Shown: one piece after another, positions 1 to 8,460 of the stretch
Position numbering within the stretch: position 1 is the first letter of the stretch
Layout: each line of letters opens with the position of its first letter
Assembly: GCA_965230225.1 (NCBI GenBank)
Contig: CBDDKM010000010.1
Location: 1,054,001-1,118,000, forward strand
Reading direction: 5' to 3'
Source: CALSMU01 sp965230225
GTDB lineage: Bacteria; Bacteroidota; Bacteroidia; Flavobacteriales_D; Parvicellaceae
DNA: 64,000 nucleotides
Translations under genes and position numbers: made by a program
Notes under the pieces: model-generated
What the model was told of the DNA's origin: nothing
The model's input: the letters and a program-made list of their open reading frames with translations, nothing else
Database searches by the model: none

Positions 1-1
1 C

Positions 2-175
2 TGGCCTAATCATGTTAGTGACTTAAAACAATGGAGAACCGAAGCAGTTAAGATTTACGGCTTTAAAGGGATTCCATTTACCGTTCTTATCGATAAAGAG
101 GGAAAAATTATTGCGAAAAACCTTCGGGGGCACGAACTTGCTAAAAAGCTAGGTGAATTACTTGGAGACGAGTAA
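2..175 (+). CDS. Thioredoxin-like domain protein, C-terminal fragment
   Basis: An open frame enters from the left edge and stops at TAA 173-175, leaving 57 visible residues. It contains the sequence GIPFTVLIDKEGKI, the cis-proline strand typical of the TlpA/ResA thioredoxin-like fold, followed by a C-terminal helix. The redox CxxC, if there is one, lies outside the window, so I cannot tell an active thiol-disulfide oxidoreductase from an inactive thioredoxin-like protein. The next gene starts 57 bp downstream on the same strand. Confidence 0.7.
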   Translation, partial: WPNHVSDLKQWRTEAVKIYGFKGIPFTVLIDKEGKIIAKNLRGHELAKKLGELLGDE

Positions 176-231
176 CACCCACTCATACTTTTTCCTCCAT
201 CGGTATTAGATTCTATTTTTATATTTACCCC

Positions 232-3200
232 ATGAAATACATTGGACTGGCAATCACCGCCTTGTGCATGGCTTTTAGCATGTCTGCACAAGACTATTTT
301 CAACAAGAAGTAAACACCACTATTTCCGTTAAGCTGGACGATAAAAGACACGTTCTTTCTGGATATGAAGAAATAGAATACATTAACAATTCTCCGGATA
401 CGTTAAAGCACATATACTTACACCTTTGGCCCAATGCCTACCAAAACAATAGCACGGCAATGGCCATCCAATCTGAGGAGGATGGAAATCTTGACTTTTA
501 CTTTGCCGACAGCATTGACAGAGGATTCATAGACTCGTTAAAATTTAAGGTGAATGGAAACGAGGCACATGTTGTTTATGATGTAGACCATATAGATATC
601 TTTGCATTATACCTACAAGAGCCATTAGCCCCTGGAAAAAGTCTTACCATTTCAACTCCATTCAGAGTAAAAATTCCAAGAGGGATTTATTCCAGACTTG
701 GACACATTGGCGAATCTTACCAAATAACTCAATGGTTCCCTAAGCCTGCTGTATACGATAAAGATGGATGGCACCCAATGCCATACCTTAGCCAGGGTGA
801 ATTTTATTCAGAGTATGGTTCTTATGATGTTAAAATTACCGTACCTAAAAATTATGTAGTTGGTGCAACCGGCGACCTTGTAGACAATCCAGAAGAGGAG
901 AAATTTCTTAACGACCTGGCAGCACTTACCCTATCAGAGATTAAGGACAAAAAAATACCGGTTACTAACAAAGCTGGCTATCCGGACATGACTTTTCCGG
1001 CAAGTTCCAAGGAATACAAAACACTTCATTTCCACCAGGAAAATGTTCACGATTTTGCCTGGTTTGCAGATAAAAGATACCACGTATTAAAAGGTGAAGT
1101 TGCCTTACCACATAGCGGTAGAAAAGTAACTACCTGGGCCATGTTTACCAATAACGAAGCCGACTTATGGAAGGATGCTATTGAGTACCTTGACAGCTCT
1201 GTGTATTATTACTCTTTATGGAACGGAGACTACCCATACAACCATGTAACTGCGGTAGACGGTTCAATTAGTGCAGGTGGAGGAATGGAATACCCTAATA
1301 TTACTGTAATTGGAGAGTCATATAACGCCTTTGGTCTAGAGCAAGTAATTGTGCATGAGGTTGGACACAATTGGTTTTATGGTATACTGGGATCTAACGA
1401 AAGAGTTCATGCCTGGATGGATGAAGGATTAAACTCTTTTAACGAAAACAGATACACCGAAGTACGATACCCAAAAATGGGACTAGATGCACTTGGACTG
1501 CCTAGCAAACTGAACGATAGAATTGGATTAAACCAGTACGGACCTCGTGGTATGTTTGACCTTGGGTATCTGGCTAACGCCAGAAGAAACTATGATCAGG
1601 CTATTGAAACCACATCAGAGAAATTTACCTCCATGAATTATGGAGCAATCGTATATGGCAAAACAGCCATCGGGATGGATTATCTCCTTGCTTACTTAGG
1701 AGATGAATTGTTTGACCAATGCATGCACACTTATTTCGAAAGATGGAAATTCAAACACCCACAACCAGAAGATTTACGTGCTGTATTTGAAGAAATTACA
1801 AAAAAAGATTTGAGCTGGTTTTTTGATGACTTTATCAAGTCCACCAAAAAGATTAATTATTCCCTTACCAAAATTGACACAAAGATTTCTGGTGGGCAAA
1901 AAGGTTCGGTTAGAGTAACTGTAAAAAATAAAGGAGGAATTGCTGCCCCATTTTCTCTATTCGGAATTAAAGACGACTCTATCGTAGTTGCAAAACAATG
2001 GTTTGAAGGAGTAGAAGATGTAACAACCGTTCCATTTAACATGAGTGATGCCGACAAAATCGTTATTGACTATGAAATGGATATCCCCGAACTTGACAGA
2101 ACAAATGACATTATCAGAAGCAAAGGAATGTTTAAGCGCATGGCGCCGATTTCGGTAGAGTTATTAGGTAGTCTTGAAAACAGAAATAAAACACCATTAT
2201 ATTACCTCCCTTTATTTGGATGGAACAGGTACGATGGTATTATGCCTGGAATTGCCTTATACAACACTACATTCCCAGAGAAAAAACTCGAGTGGTTGGC
2301 CATCCCGATGTATAGTACCCAGGAAAACAAACTAATTGGTACTGGAGAGTTAACTTACCACATCTACCCTTCTCAAAATATAAGAAGATTGGAAATTGGA
2401 GCAAAAGCTTCAGTTTATAGCATGGATCAAGACTTTTTTCACTACCACCAAAACGAATTTGTTTCTATTAATGGAAGGGAAAAGTATGAAGGAAATATGC
2501 TCATCGAAATAATGAGACCTCTACGTACTAAAGCTAAACATACCATTAGCTTTAGAAATGTTCTCACCAGAGAGCGCGGTTCAAACGAGGAATATGGGTG
2601 GAACCAGTACAACGTCTTGAAATACCAGGTAAGCAACAAACAAGTGTTAAAACCAGCATCAGTTAACCTTCAATATGTCCATGGAAACCCAACCATGGCT
2701 ACCAATTTTTCTCAAATTAGTTTAGAAGCCAAACTAAGAATCAACTACAACATTCGATTAAGAGGAATTGACTTAAGAGTATTTGGAGGGTATACTTTAA
2801 ATGAAACAAACGATTTAACCGGAAGGTACAACTGGCATTTATCGGGGCAATCTGGCTATGCCGATTATCTGTATGATCATGTAATGATGGGTAGAAATGA
2901 AACAATCCCTTCCGTATTCGGACAACAATCGTTAATGAATCATGGAGCATTTATCACCAACACTGGATTAGGTAATAGCTCTTCCTGGATCGGAACTGTT
3001 AATGGTAAAATTGATCTTCCAAAAGGGCCAATTAAACTATTCTTTAATGGTGGTTTCTCTCCTTCTCTAAATGGTATTACAGGAGAAACCATAAATAACT
3101 CTTATTACGAGGCCGGAGCTTATATTACCATCATTAAAAATATTCTTGAAATTTATGCTCCACTGGCTTACTCAGAAAACATTAAGAGCAGCCTGGAATA

Positions 3201-3291
3201 TCAAGGATTAGATTTTTGGCAACGCATGAGATTTACTCTTCATTTGAATGAATTGAACCCATTCAAATTAAAAAAGAGTATGGCACCGTAA
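232..3291 (+). CDS. M1-family zinc metallopeptidase with C-terminal barrel-like region
   Basis: The 1019-residue product starts with a signal peptide (about residues 1-19, ending SMSAQ). The gluzincin zinc site is visible: HEVGH with His375, Glu376 and His379, and the third ligand Glu398 exactly 18 residues further on in WMDEG. Upstream, GGMEYPN resembles the GxMEN substrate motif of M1 aminopeptidases. The catalytic part ends near residue 640. The last ~370 residues are rich in alternating aromatic and polar strands and look like an outer-membrane beta-barrel, not an ERAP-type helical domain. I infer an exported peptidase anchored in or facing the outer membrane. The peptidase assignment is firm; the barrel is inference from strand pattern only. 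The lpxH-like gene follows after 43 bp. Confidence 0.9.
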   Translation: MKYIGLAITALCMAFSMSAQDYFQQEVNTTISVKLDDKRHVLSGYEEIEYINNSPDTLKHIYLHLWPNAYQNNSTAMAIQSEEDGNLDFYFADSIDRGFIDSLKFKVNGNEAHVVYDVDHIDIFALYLQEPLAPGKSLTISTPFRVKIPRGIYSRLGHIGESYQITQWFPKPAVYDKDGWHPMPYLSQGEFYSEYGSYDVKITVPKNYVVGATGDLVDNPEEEKFLNDLAALTLSEIKDKKIPVTNKAGYPDMTFPASSKEYKTLHFHQENVHDFAWFADKRYHVLKGEVALPHSGRKVTTWAMFTNNEADLWKDAIEYLDSSVYYYSLWNGDYPYNHVTAVDGSISAGGGMEYPNITVIGESYNAFGLEQVIVHEVGHNWFYGILGSNERVHAWMDEGLNSFNENRYTEVRYPKMGLDALGLPSKLNDRIGLNQYGPRGMFDLGYLANARRNYDQAIETTSEKFTSMNYGAIVYGKTAIGMDYLLAYLGDELFDQCMHTYFERWKFKHPQPEDLRAVFEEITKKDLSWFFDDFIKSTKKINYSLTKIDTKISGGQKGSVRVTVKNKGGIAAPFSLFGIKDDSIVVAKQWFEGVEDVTTVPFNMSDADKIVIDYEMDIPELDRTNDIIRSKGMFKRMAPISVELLGSLENRNKTPLYYLPLFGWNRYDGIMPGIALYNTTFPEKKLEWLAIPMYSTQENKLIGTGELTYHIYPSQNIRRLEIGAKASVYSMDQDFFHYHQNEFVSINGREKYEGNMLIEIMRPLRTKAKHTISFRNVLTRERGSNEEYGWNQYNVLKYQVSNKQVLKPASVNLQYVHGNPTMATNFSQISLEAKLRINYNIRLRGIDLRVFGGYTLNETNDLTGRYNWHLSGQSGYADYLYDHVMMGRNETIPSVFGQQSLMNHGAFITNTGLGNSSSWIGTVNGKIDLPKGPIKLFFNGGFSPSLNGITGETINNSYYEAGAYITIIKNILEIYAPLAYSENIKSSLEYQGLDFWQRMRFTLHLNELNPFKLKKSMAP

Positions 3292-3334
3292 TGACTGTAA
3301 AACATAGTAGTAAAAAAATGCGTTAATTTGTTCT

Positions 3335-4081
3335 GTGCAAAGGGGCAAAAAAATATACTTCGCGTCTGATTTTCACCTTGGAGTTCCTTCAAAAGAAAAG
3401 AGTAGAGCAAGAGAGGACAAATTAGTCCGTTGGTTAACCAGTATAGAACAGGATGCTGAAGCCATTTATTTGGTGGGAGACATCTTTGATTTCTGGTTCG
3501 AATACAAACATGCCATCCCCAAAGGATTTATTCGGTTTCAAGGGAAAATTGCACAATTAGTAGATAAAGGGATTCCTGTACATTTCTTCATTGGAAATCA
3601 CGACATGTGGATGTTTGACTACTTTGAGGAAGAAATTGGAGTTACCATGCACCGTGAGCCCTCCTCTATTGAAGTAAATGGAAAAAAACTCCTAATTGGT
3701 CATGGAGATGGATTGGGGCCTGGAGATCGAGGGTATAAGTTTATTAAAAAAGTATTTGCCAATAGGTTCTGTCAGTGGTGCTTTGCCAGACTACACCCCA
3801 ATTTAGGTATTGGAATGGCTAACTTTTGGTCTAGAAAAAGCAGAGCTCAAAACAACGATCCTGAAACCTTTTTAGGAGAAGACAAAGAATGGTTGGTAAT
3901 CTATTGCAAGGAGCAGTTGCAAAAGCAGCACATCGACTATTTCGTTTTTGGACACAGACACCTTCCAATAGAACATGATCTTGGTAATTCCAAATACATT
4001 AACCTTGGCGACTGGATCAGATACTACACCTACGCCACTTTTGATGGGGAGACCTTATCTCTTAAAAAATTTGAAGAATAA
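3335..4081 (+). CDS. lpxH: UDP-2,3-diacylglucosamine hydrolase (LpxH-like metallophosphoesterase)
   Basis: This 248-residue calcineurin-like phosphoesterase carries the metal-binding motifs in order: SDFHLG near the start, GDIFDFW, GNHDMW, HGDGLG and GHRH near the end. The order and length fit the LpxH family, which removes UMP from UDP-2,3-diacylglucosamine in lipid A synthesis at the inner membrane. The start is GTG at 3335, because the nearest upstream ATG (3318) hits a stop after one codon. Its TAA ends at 4081 and the convergent GAPDH stop begins at 4082, so no terminator fits between them. LpxH against another membrane-linked phosphoesterase cannot be settled by motif alone. Confidence 0.85.
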   Translation: MQRGKKIYFASDFHLGVPSKEKSRAREDKLVRWLTSIEQDAEAIYLVGDIFDFWFEYKHAIPKGFIRFQGKIAQLVDKGIPVHFFIGNHDMWMFDYFEEEIGVTMHREPSSIEVNGKKLLIGHGDGLGPGDRGYKFIKKVFANRFCQWCFARLHPNLGIGMANFWSRKSRAQNNDPETFLGEDKEWLVIYCKEQLQKQHIDYFVFGHRHLPIEHDLGNSKYINLGDWIRYYTYATFDGETLSLKKFEE

Positions 4082-5080
4082 CTAAGCGAATAGCTTTAGG
4101 GTTAGGTCCGCCAATCGATTAGAATAGCCTGCTTCGTTATCATACCACCCTACTACTTTAACCATATTCTGAATTACAGAGGTTAACTTCGAATCAAAGA
4201 TCACAGAATGAGGGTTACCTATGATGTCTGTACTTACCACAGGATCATCGATGTACTGTACAATTCCCTTTAAACGTCCTTCGGCTGCTTCTTTAAATGC
4301 CTCATTAATTCGATCTATTGAAACAGGATCCTTTACAATACATGTAATATCAGTCAAAGACCCATCCGGAACCGGAACTCTAATTCCAACACCTCCCATT
4401 AACCCATCCAAATGTGGAAATATCTTAGTAATGGCTTTAGCTGCACCGGTTGTAGTAGGCACTATCGATTCTGCAGCTGCTCTTGCTCTCCTTAAGTCCT
4501 TGTGTGGAGCATCGTGCAATTTCTGATCTCCAGTATAAGAATGTACCGTTGTAATGTAGCCACTTTCTATATGGCATAGTTCATCTATAATTTGAACTAG
4601 TGGTGCCGCACAATTGGTAGTGCACGATGCGTTACTGATCACTTCTTCTGTTCCATCAATAATACCATCATTGATTCCCAAAACAACCGTTTTAACATCA
4701 CCTCCTTTGGCTGGAGCAGAAATAACCACCTTTTTAGCACCGGCAGTTAAATGTTTTGCCGCCAGTTCTTTTGTTCTGAATATACCAGTGGCCTCAATTA
4801 CTAAATCAATATTCAATTCTTCCCAGGGTAAATTCTCTGGAGACTTTTCATTACAGATTTTCACCAGCTGCCCATCAACATTTAGCATCTCACCTTCTAT
4901 TTTCACCTCACCGGGAAATGCACGATGAACAGAATCATATTTAAGCAGGTGAGCCAATGTTTCAACATCGGCCAAATCATTAATGGCCACTAACTCAATT
5001 TGATCATATTTTTGAATAGCTCTTGTATAAACTCTTCCTATTCTTCCAAATCCATTTATTGCAACACGTATTTTATTCAT
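4082..5080 (-). CDS. gap: Type I glyceraldehyde-3-phosphate dehydrogenase
   Basis: The product is 332 residues from ATG 5080. An upstream TTG at 5101 would add seven residues but is a weak start, and the typical GAPDH N-terminus (MNKIRVAINGFGRIGR, the NAD-binding Rossmann loop) begins at 5080. The catalytic cysteine sits in SCTTNC and is followed by the phosphate-binding segments HSYTGDQ and RAAAESIVPTTTGAAKA. AINDL at the end of the second strand suits NAD preference. The enzyme converts glyceraldehyde-3-phosphate to 1,3-bisphosphoglycerate in the cytoplasm. It ends back to back with lpxH. An intrinsic terminator at 5138-5170 separates it from the upstream secreted protein gene, so it probably has its own promoter. 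Confidence 0.96.
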   Translation of the reverse strand: MNKIRVAINGFGRIGRVYTRAIQKYDQIELVAINDLADVETLAHLLKYDSVHRAFPGEVKIEGEMLNVDGQLVKICNEKSPENLPWEELNIDLVIEATGIFRTKELAAKHLTAGAKKVVISAPAKGGDVKTVVLGINDGIIDGTEEVISNASCTTNCAAPLVQIIDELCHIESGYITTVHSYTGDQKLHDAPHKDLRRARAAAESIVPTTTGAAKAITKIFPHLDGLMGGVGIRVPVPDGSLTDITCIVKDPVSIDRINEAFKEAAEGRLKGIVQYIDDPVVSTDIIGNPHSVIFDSKLTSVIQNMVKVVGWYDNEAGYSNRLADLTLKLFA

Positions 5081-5137
5081 AGCTAATTCATTTTTTAACA
5101 AAGTTATATATTCAGGTTGATGTACAGAAAATGTTCC

Positions 5138-5170
5138 AAAAAAAAAGCCCTGACTAAATAGCCAGGGCTT
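5138..5170 (-). terminator. Intrinsic terminator of the first BNR gene
   Basis: The hairpin pairs AGCCCTG with CAGGGCT around a short loop. Read on the minus strand, a run of nine T follows (nine A on the plus strand at 5138-5146). It lies 22 bp beyond the stop of the secreted BNR protein and before the GAPDH start. Confidence 0.88.
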
Positions 5171-5191
5171 TGCTTATATTATGTGTAATTT

Positions 5192-8134
5192 TTAGTACTT
5201 AACAAACTTAGCAACTTCTTTAGCGGTACCTGATTTAAGTACCACCATGTAAGTTCCAACTGGGTAATTTGCTACGTTAAATGGCATAGCGTGTTTACCA
5301 GCGCTCAAGTTTTTAAAGTCAAGAGACTGAACTCTCTTACCTTGAAGATCGTAAATATCTACAGTAACCTCTCCTCTGTTAGCCAATTCAAAACCAATTC
5401 TTCCTTCGCTTTGCATTGGGTTAGGGAATACACTTACGTTAGAGATTTCATCTTCTACAATGTTAGTGATAGGCTCATAACCATCTCCTAATACATCGTT
5501 AGATCTCCAGATACCACGACCGTGAGTACCTAAGTAAATTGCGTAAGGGTTATAAACTCCATCATTCCAATCTCTCCATTGCTGACGTACATCAAATACA
5601 GGAACTAACCCTATTTCTTCGTTATGAGCTGTCCAGGTATTTCCTCCGTTAGTAGAAACGTAAACTCCGTACTCTGTACCAACCATGATGATGTCATCAC
5701 CGTTGTTATTTTGGATAAACTCAACACCAAATTTAGGTCCTGAAGGAAGTCCGGTAAGAGCAGAGAATGATGGAGAAGCACTTGTTCCGTTATTAGACAA
5801 GTAAACTGATCCACTAGAACCTCCTCTAGCTACCAATACTCTATCAGCATCCTGAGGATCAACAGCGATATCAGTTACAACACCAACACCTGCTCCTGAC
5901 ACAGTCATAAAATCTGCTTTATAGCTTGCAGTACCAATAGAATCAAATAAACATGAAGCCTCGGTATAACAGCTATCCAACCCTCCTAATCTTTGAAGAG
6001 TTCCACCTGAGCTACCTAACCATAACCAGTTACCATCTTCATCTCCTCTGGAGAACCCGAAAGAGTGAGCACCAATCATATCAGAAATCATCCACCAATC
6101 TACAGTGTTACCAAATCTCATCATGTCTCTGGTAAGGTATACACCAGAACCACCTTGAACTACAAACAAAGATTGTTTAGTATCTGGCAACATGATAGTA
6201 TCTCTAGCGATTCCATTAGTTAACAATGTATCTCCAGGGTAAAGCGTATCAAAGTTTGGAAGAACTGTATCAGCCGTAATAAATGTTGTATCGTAATCAA
6301 CAATTAAATCTTCCGTCAAAGTCCAGTTTAACTCTAAACTGAATGACTCACTGTAGTAAGTTACCTCATCTCCTATATACATAGAAGAATCTGCAATAAA
6401 CTCAATTGAATCTTGAGTATCAGTATCATTATCATCTTCAAATAGTCTCATTGCAGTATAGAACGAACCACAAGACTCACCTACAGATCCGGCAGGACAT
6501 GGAGGAGGAACATCTTGCCATCCAGAACCTTTATCATCAGAACGAGCAATATCAGAGTAATAAACAGAAGCAACCATTGCTTCGTTGTTTAAGTAAGATA
6601 TCTCACATTCGAAACCATCTCCACCCATTACTTCTTTAAATTCTAACCAAGAAATACCTGTGTGATCGTTGTATTGTGTTCCGTTATCCTGAGCACCTCC
6701 CATTACAGCTCCATCAGGCCCAAATGCCATTGCATAGAACTGAGTTACATTGTACCCTCTGTTTGCAGAGGTAAAGAAGTTAGTTTGGTTACTTGCAGAA
6801 ATTCCTACACCTCCATCAGATCCAATGTATAATTGTCCAACTGAATTCCAGGTAAATCTGTGAACATCAGCGTGAACATACTGAGGGTGTGCTTGAGGAT
6901 AAGCCCAGAAAGATAATTGAGCCCATTGTCCATCTGCATCAGCCGCAGTTGTTCCAGGAGTCTTAGACCATCTGTAAGTATCAATTCCTCCGAAGATACA
7001 ATCGTGTGGATAACCAGGAATACCATCGATTACCATATCGTATCCACATTGTCCATTTCTTGAAGTACATGGAGTCCATCCAGTTGTAGAAGAAGGAGCA
7101 ACCTCGTACCAATCAGCTCCATTGTTTTCAGAATAGAAAACACCTTTCATTGTTCCTGAAGAACTTGCTTGTGCTACCCACATTGACCAGTTTCCTGCGT
7201 CATTCTTTTCGTAAGACATTGCACATTCCATTCTTGCTCCTCCGTTAGGAATATCAGTAGCACCGTTCCCTGTTTTTTGAGTAAACGTTGCTCCACCATC
7301 ATTCGAGATATAAACTTTAGAGAAAGTAGAAACCAATACATGAGTACCATCAGGAGAAACTTTTACATCTCCAGCAGTACCTGTAATTCCAGAACCTAAA
7401 GATCCATCTGCCGCTTTATTTACGTAACGATCTAAGCTGCTTGATCCAGTAACGTAAATTACATCGTTTTGAGTTTTATCGGCAACAATCTTATTAATAC
7501 TCTGTCCATTTGTTCCAGGAAGTTGTGTCCAGGTATCACCTCCATCTTCGCTGTACCAAATTCCTTCTCCATCCTGAACACCAGAACCTTCTCCGTTCAT
7601 TCCTCCTTCGTAAGAAGAACCACCAGTTCCAACATATAGTGTTCCGTTGTTTGTCATTGCAATAGAAGAAATAGAAACAGTTCCTATTCCGTATGTTGCA
7701 TCATCCCAGGAATCTAGTTTTTGCCACCAGTTACCACCGTCAGTAGTTTTGAAAATACCACCGTCAACAGCACCAGCATAAACCGTAAAATCATCATTTA
7801 CATCAACAATGATTCCTCTTGTTCTACCTCCAACATTATCTGGACCTTCTTCAGCAAATGTAAATCCATTCGCCTTATTCTGGTTAAGCACCATGGCTTC
7901 CTGATAAGCATCTCTGTAAAATTCAGGATCAATTTCTCCTGTAGCAGGATCTGCATACAACAAATTGTAATGATTTGCTGCTTCGTTCCAAGCTGCTTTT
8001 TTCTCATTTCCTGAAGAAAGATCCTCAGAAAAATAAGCTCTTTCTGCTTCAACTTTCATCTCATTTGAGACGTACAAACCTCCGGCAACAGCAGCAATTG
8101 CGAAAGATCCTAATAACAGTTTTGTTCTTTTCAT
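5192..8134 (-). CDS. Secreted BNR/sortilin-like beta-propeller protein with T9SS sorting domain (copy 1)
   Basis: The 980-residue product has an N-terminal export signal (MKRTKLLLGSFAIAAVAGG). EEGPDNVGGRTRGI introduces a propeller with many Asp-box (BNR) motifs such as KTTDGGNWW, YSEDGGDTW and VSTNGGNTW, as in sortilin/Vps10-type proteins. The last ~80 residues (SVFPNPMQSEG ... YPVGTYMVVLKSG ... KFVKY) are a type A T9SS C-terminal sorting domain, so the protein should cross the outer membrane by T9SS and be anchored or released. It is a tandem paralogue of 8461-11409. The substrate is unknown: BNR repeats alone do not show whether it is a glycosidase, an adhesin or a structural protein, and no catalytic motif was recognised. 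Confidence 0.88.
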   Translation of the reverse strand: MKRTKLLLGSFAIAAVAGGLYVSNEMKVEAERAYFSEDLSSGNEKKAAWNEAANHYNLLYADPATGEIDPEFYRDAYQEAMVLNQNKANGFTFAEEGPDNVGGRTRGIIVDVNDDFTVYAGAVDGGIFKTTDGGNWWQKLDSWDDATYGIGTVSISSIAMTNNGTLYVGTGGSSYEGGMNGEGSGVQDGEGIWYSEDGGDTWTQLPGTNGQSINKIVADKTQNDVIYVTGSSSLDRYVNKAADGSLGSGITGTAGDVKVSPDGTHVLVSTFSKVYISNDGGATFTQKTGNGATDIPNGGARMECAMSYEKNDAGNWSMWVAQASSSGTMKGVFYSENNGADWYEVAPSSTTGWTPCTSRNGQCGYDMVIDGIPGYPHDCIFGGIDTYRWSKTPGTTAADADGQWAQLSFWAYPQAHPQYVHADVHRFTWNSVGQLYIGSDGGVGISASNQTNFFTSANRGYNVTQFYAMAFGPDGAVMGGAQDNGTQYNDHTGISWLEFKEVMGGDGFECEISYLNNEAMVASVYYSDIARSDDKGSGWQDVPPPCPAGSVGESCGSFYTAMRLFEDDNDTDTQDSIEFIADSSMYIGDEVTYYSESFSLELNWTLTEDLIVDYDTTFITADTVLPNFDTLYPGDTLLTNGIARDTIMLPDTKQSLFVVQGGSGVYLTRDMMRFGNTVDWWMISDMIGAHSFGFSRGDEDGNWLWLGSSGGTLQRLGGLDSCYTEASCLFDSIGTASYKADFMTVSGAGVGVVTDIAVDPQDADRVLVARGGSSGSVYLSNNGTSASPSFSALTGLPSGPKFGVEFIQNNNGDDIIMVGTEYGVYVSTNGGNTWTAHNEEIGLVPVFDVRQQWRDWNDGVYNPYAIYLGTHGRGIWRSNDVLGDGYEPITNIVEDEISNVSVFPNPMQSEGRIGFELANRGEVTVDIYDLQGKRVQSLDFKNLSAGKHAMPFNVANYPVGTYMVVLKSGTAKEVAKFVKY

Positions 8135-8460
8135 AATTAAATTTTATTATGCATAGAATTTGGGTTGTCGAATGTACTAATTAATTGGGGATTAATTAAC
8201 CAAAATTTAATACTTTTTAACACTTCATCAGGATTAAATTACATTCCTTACACTTTATAGATAATTCATGATACTGTTTTACCCTTGTGTTTTCCGCATT
8301 AACAGTGATTTTCACCTCCATTCAATTATTACATTTCTTCCTATTTTAAACTTCAATGGAAAAGAACATTTTTTATAAGGTTGCTCCTTATAATAATTAA
8401 GCAGGAAAAGCCGCTTAAACATTTATTAAGCAGCTCTTCATTACTTATGCTTCTAGTCCA
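8135..8460 (-). other. Intergenic region between the two BNR paralogues
   Basis: These 326 bp hold no credible gene. At 8410-8434 there is an imperfect inverted repeat (GCCGCTTAA / TTAAGCAGC) just after the stop of the upstream paralogue. It has only four T after it on the minus strand, so it is at best a weak terminator. Next to the downstream start lies a 27-bp leader shared with the other copy. I could not find a clean TTG-N19-TAnnTTTG promoter here. Confidence 0.5.
8147..8173 (-). promoter_or_regulatory. Conserved leader element, copy 1
   Basis: These 27 bp lie 12 bp upstream of the ATG of the first BNR gene and match 24 of 27 positions with 11422-11448 upstream of the second. The core contains the palindrome ATGCAT and, on the minus strand, CAACCCA. 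The sequence around it is not conserved. It could be a 5'-UTR translation or stability element, or part of a promoter; function unknown. Confidence 0.5.

Noticed and set aside
8410..8434. Strong terminator after the second BNR gene
   Set aside because: The inverted repeat has a mismatch and only four T after it, so I list it only as a weak candidate within the intergenic entry.
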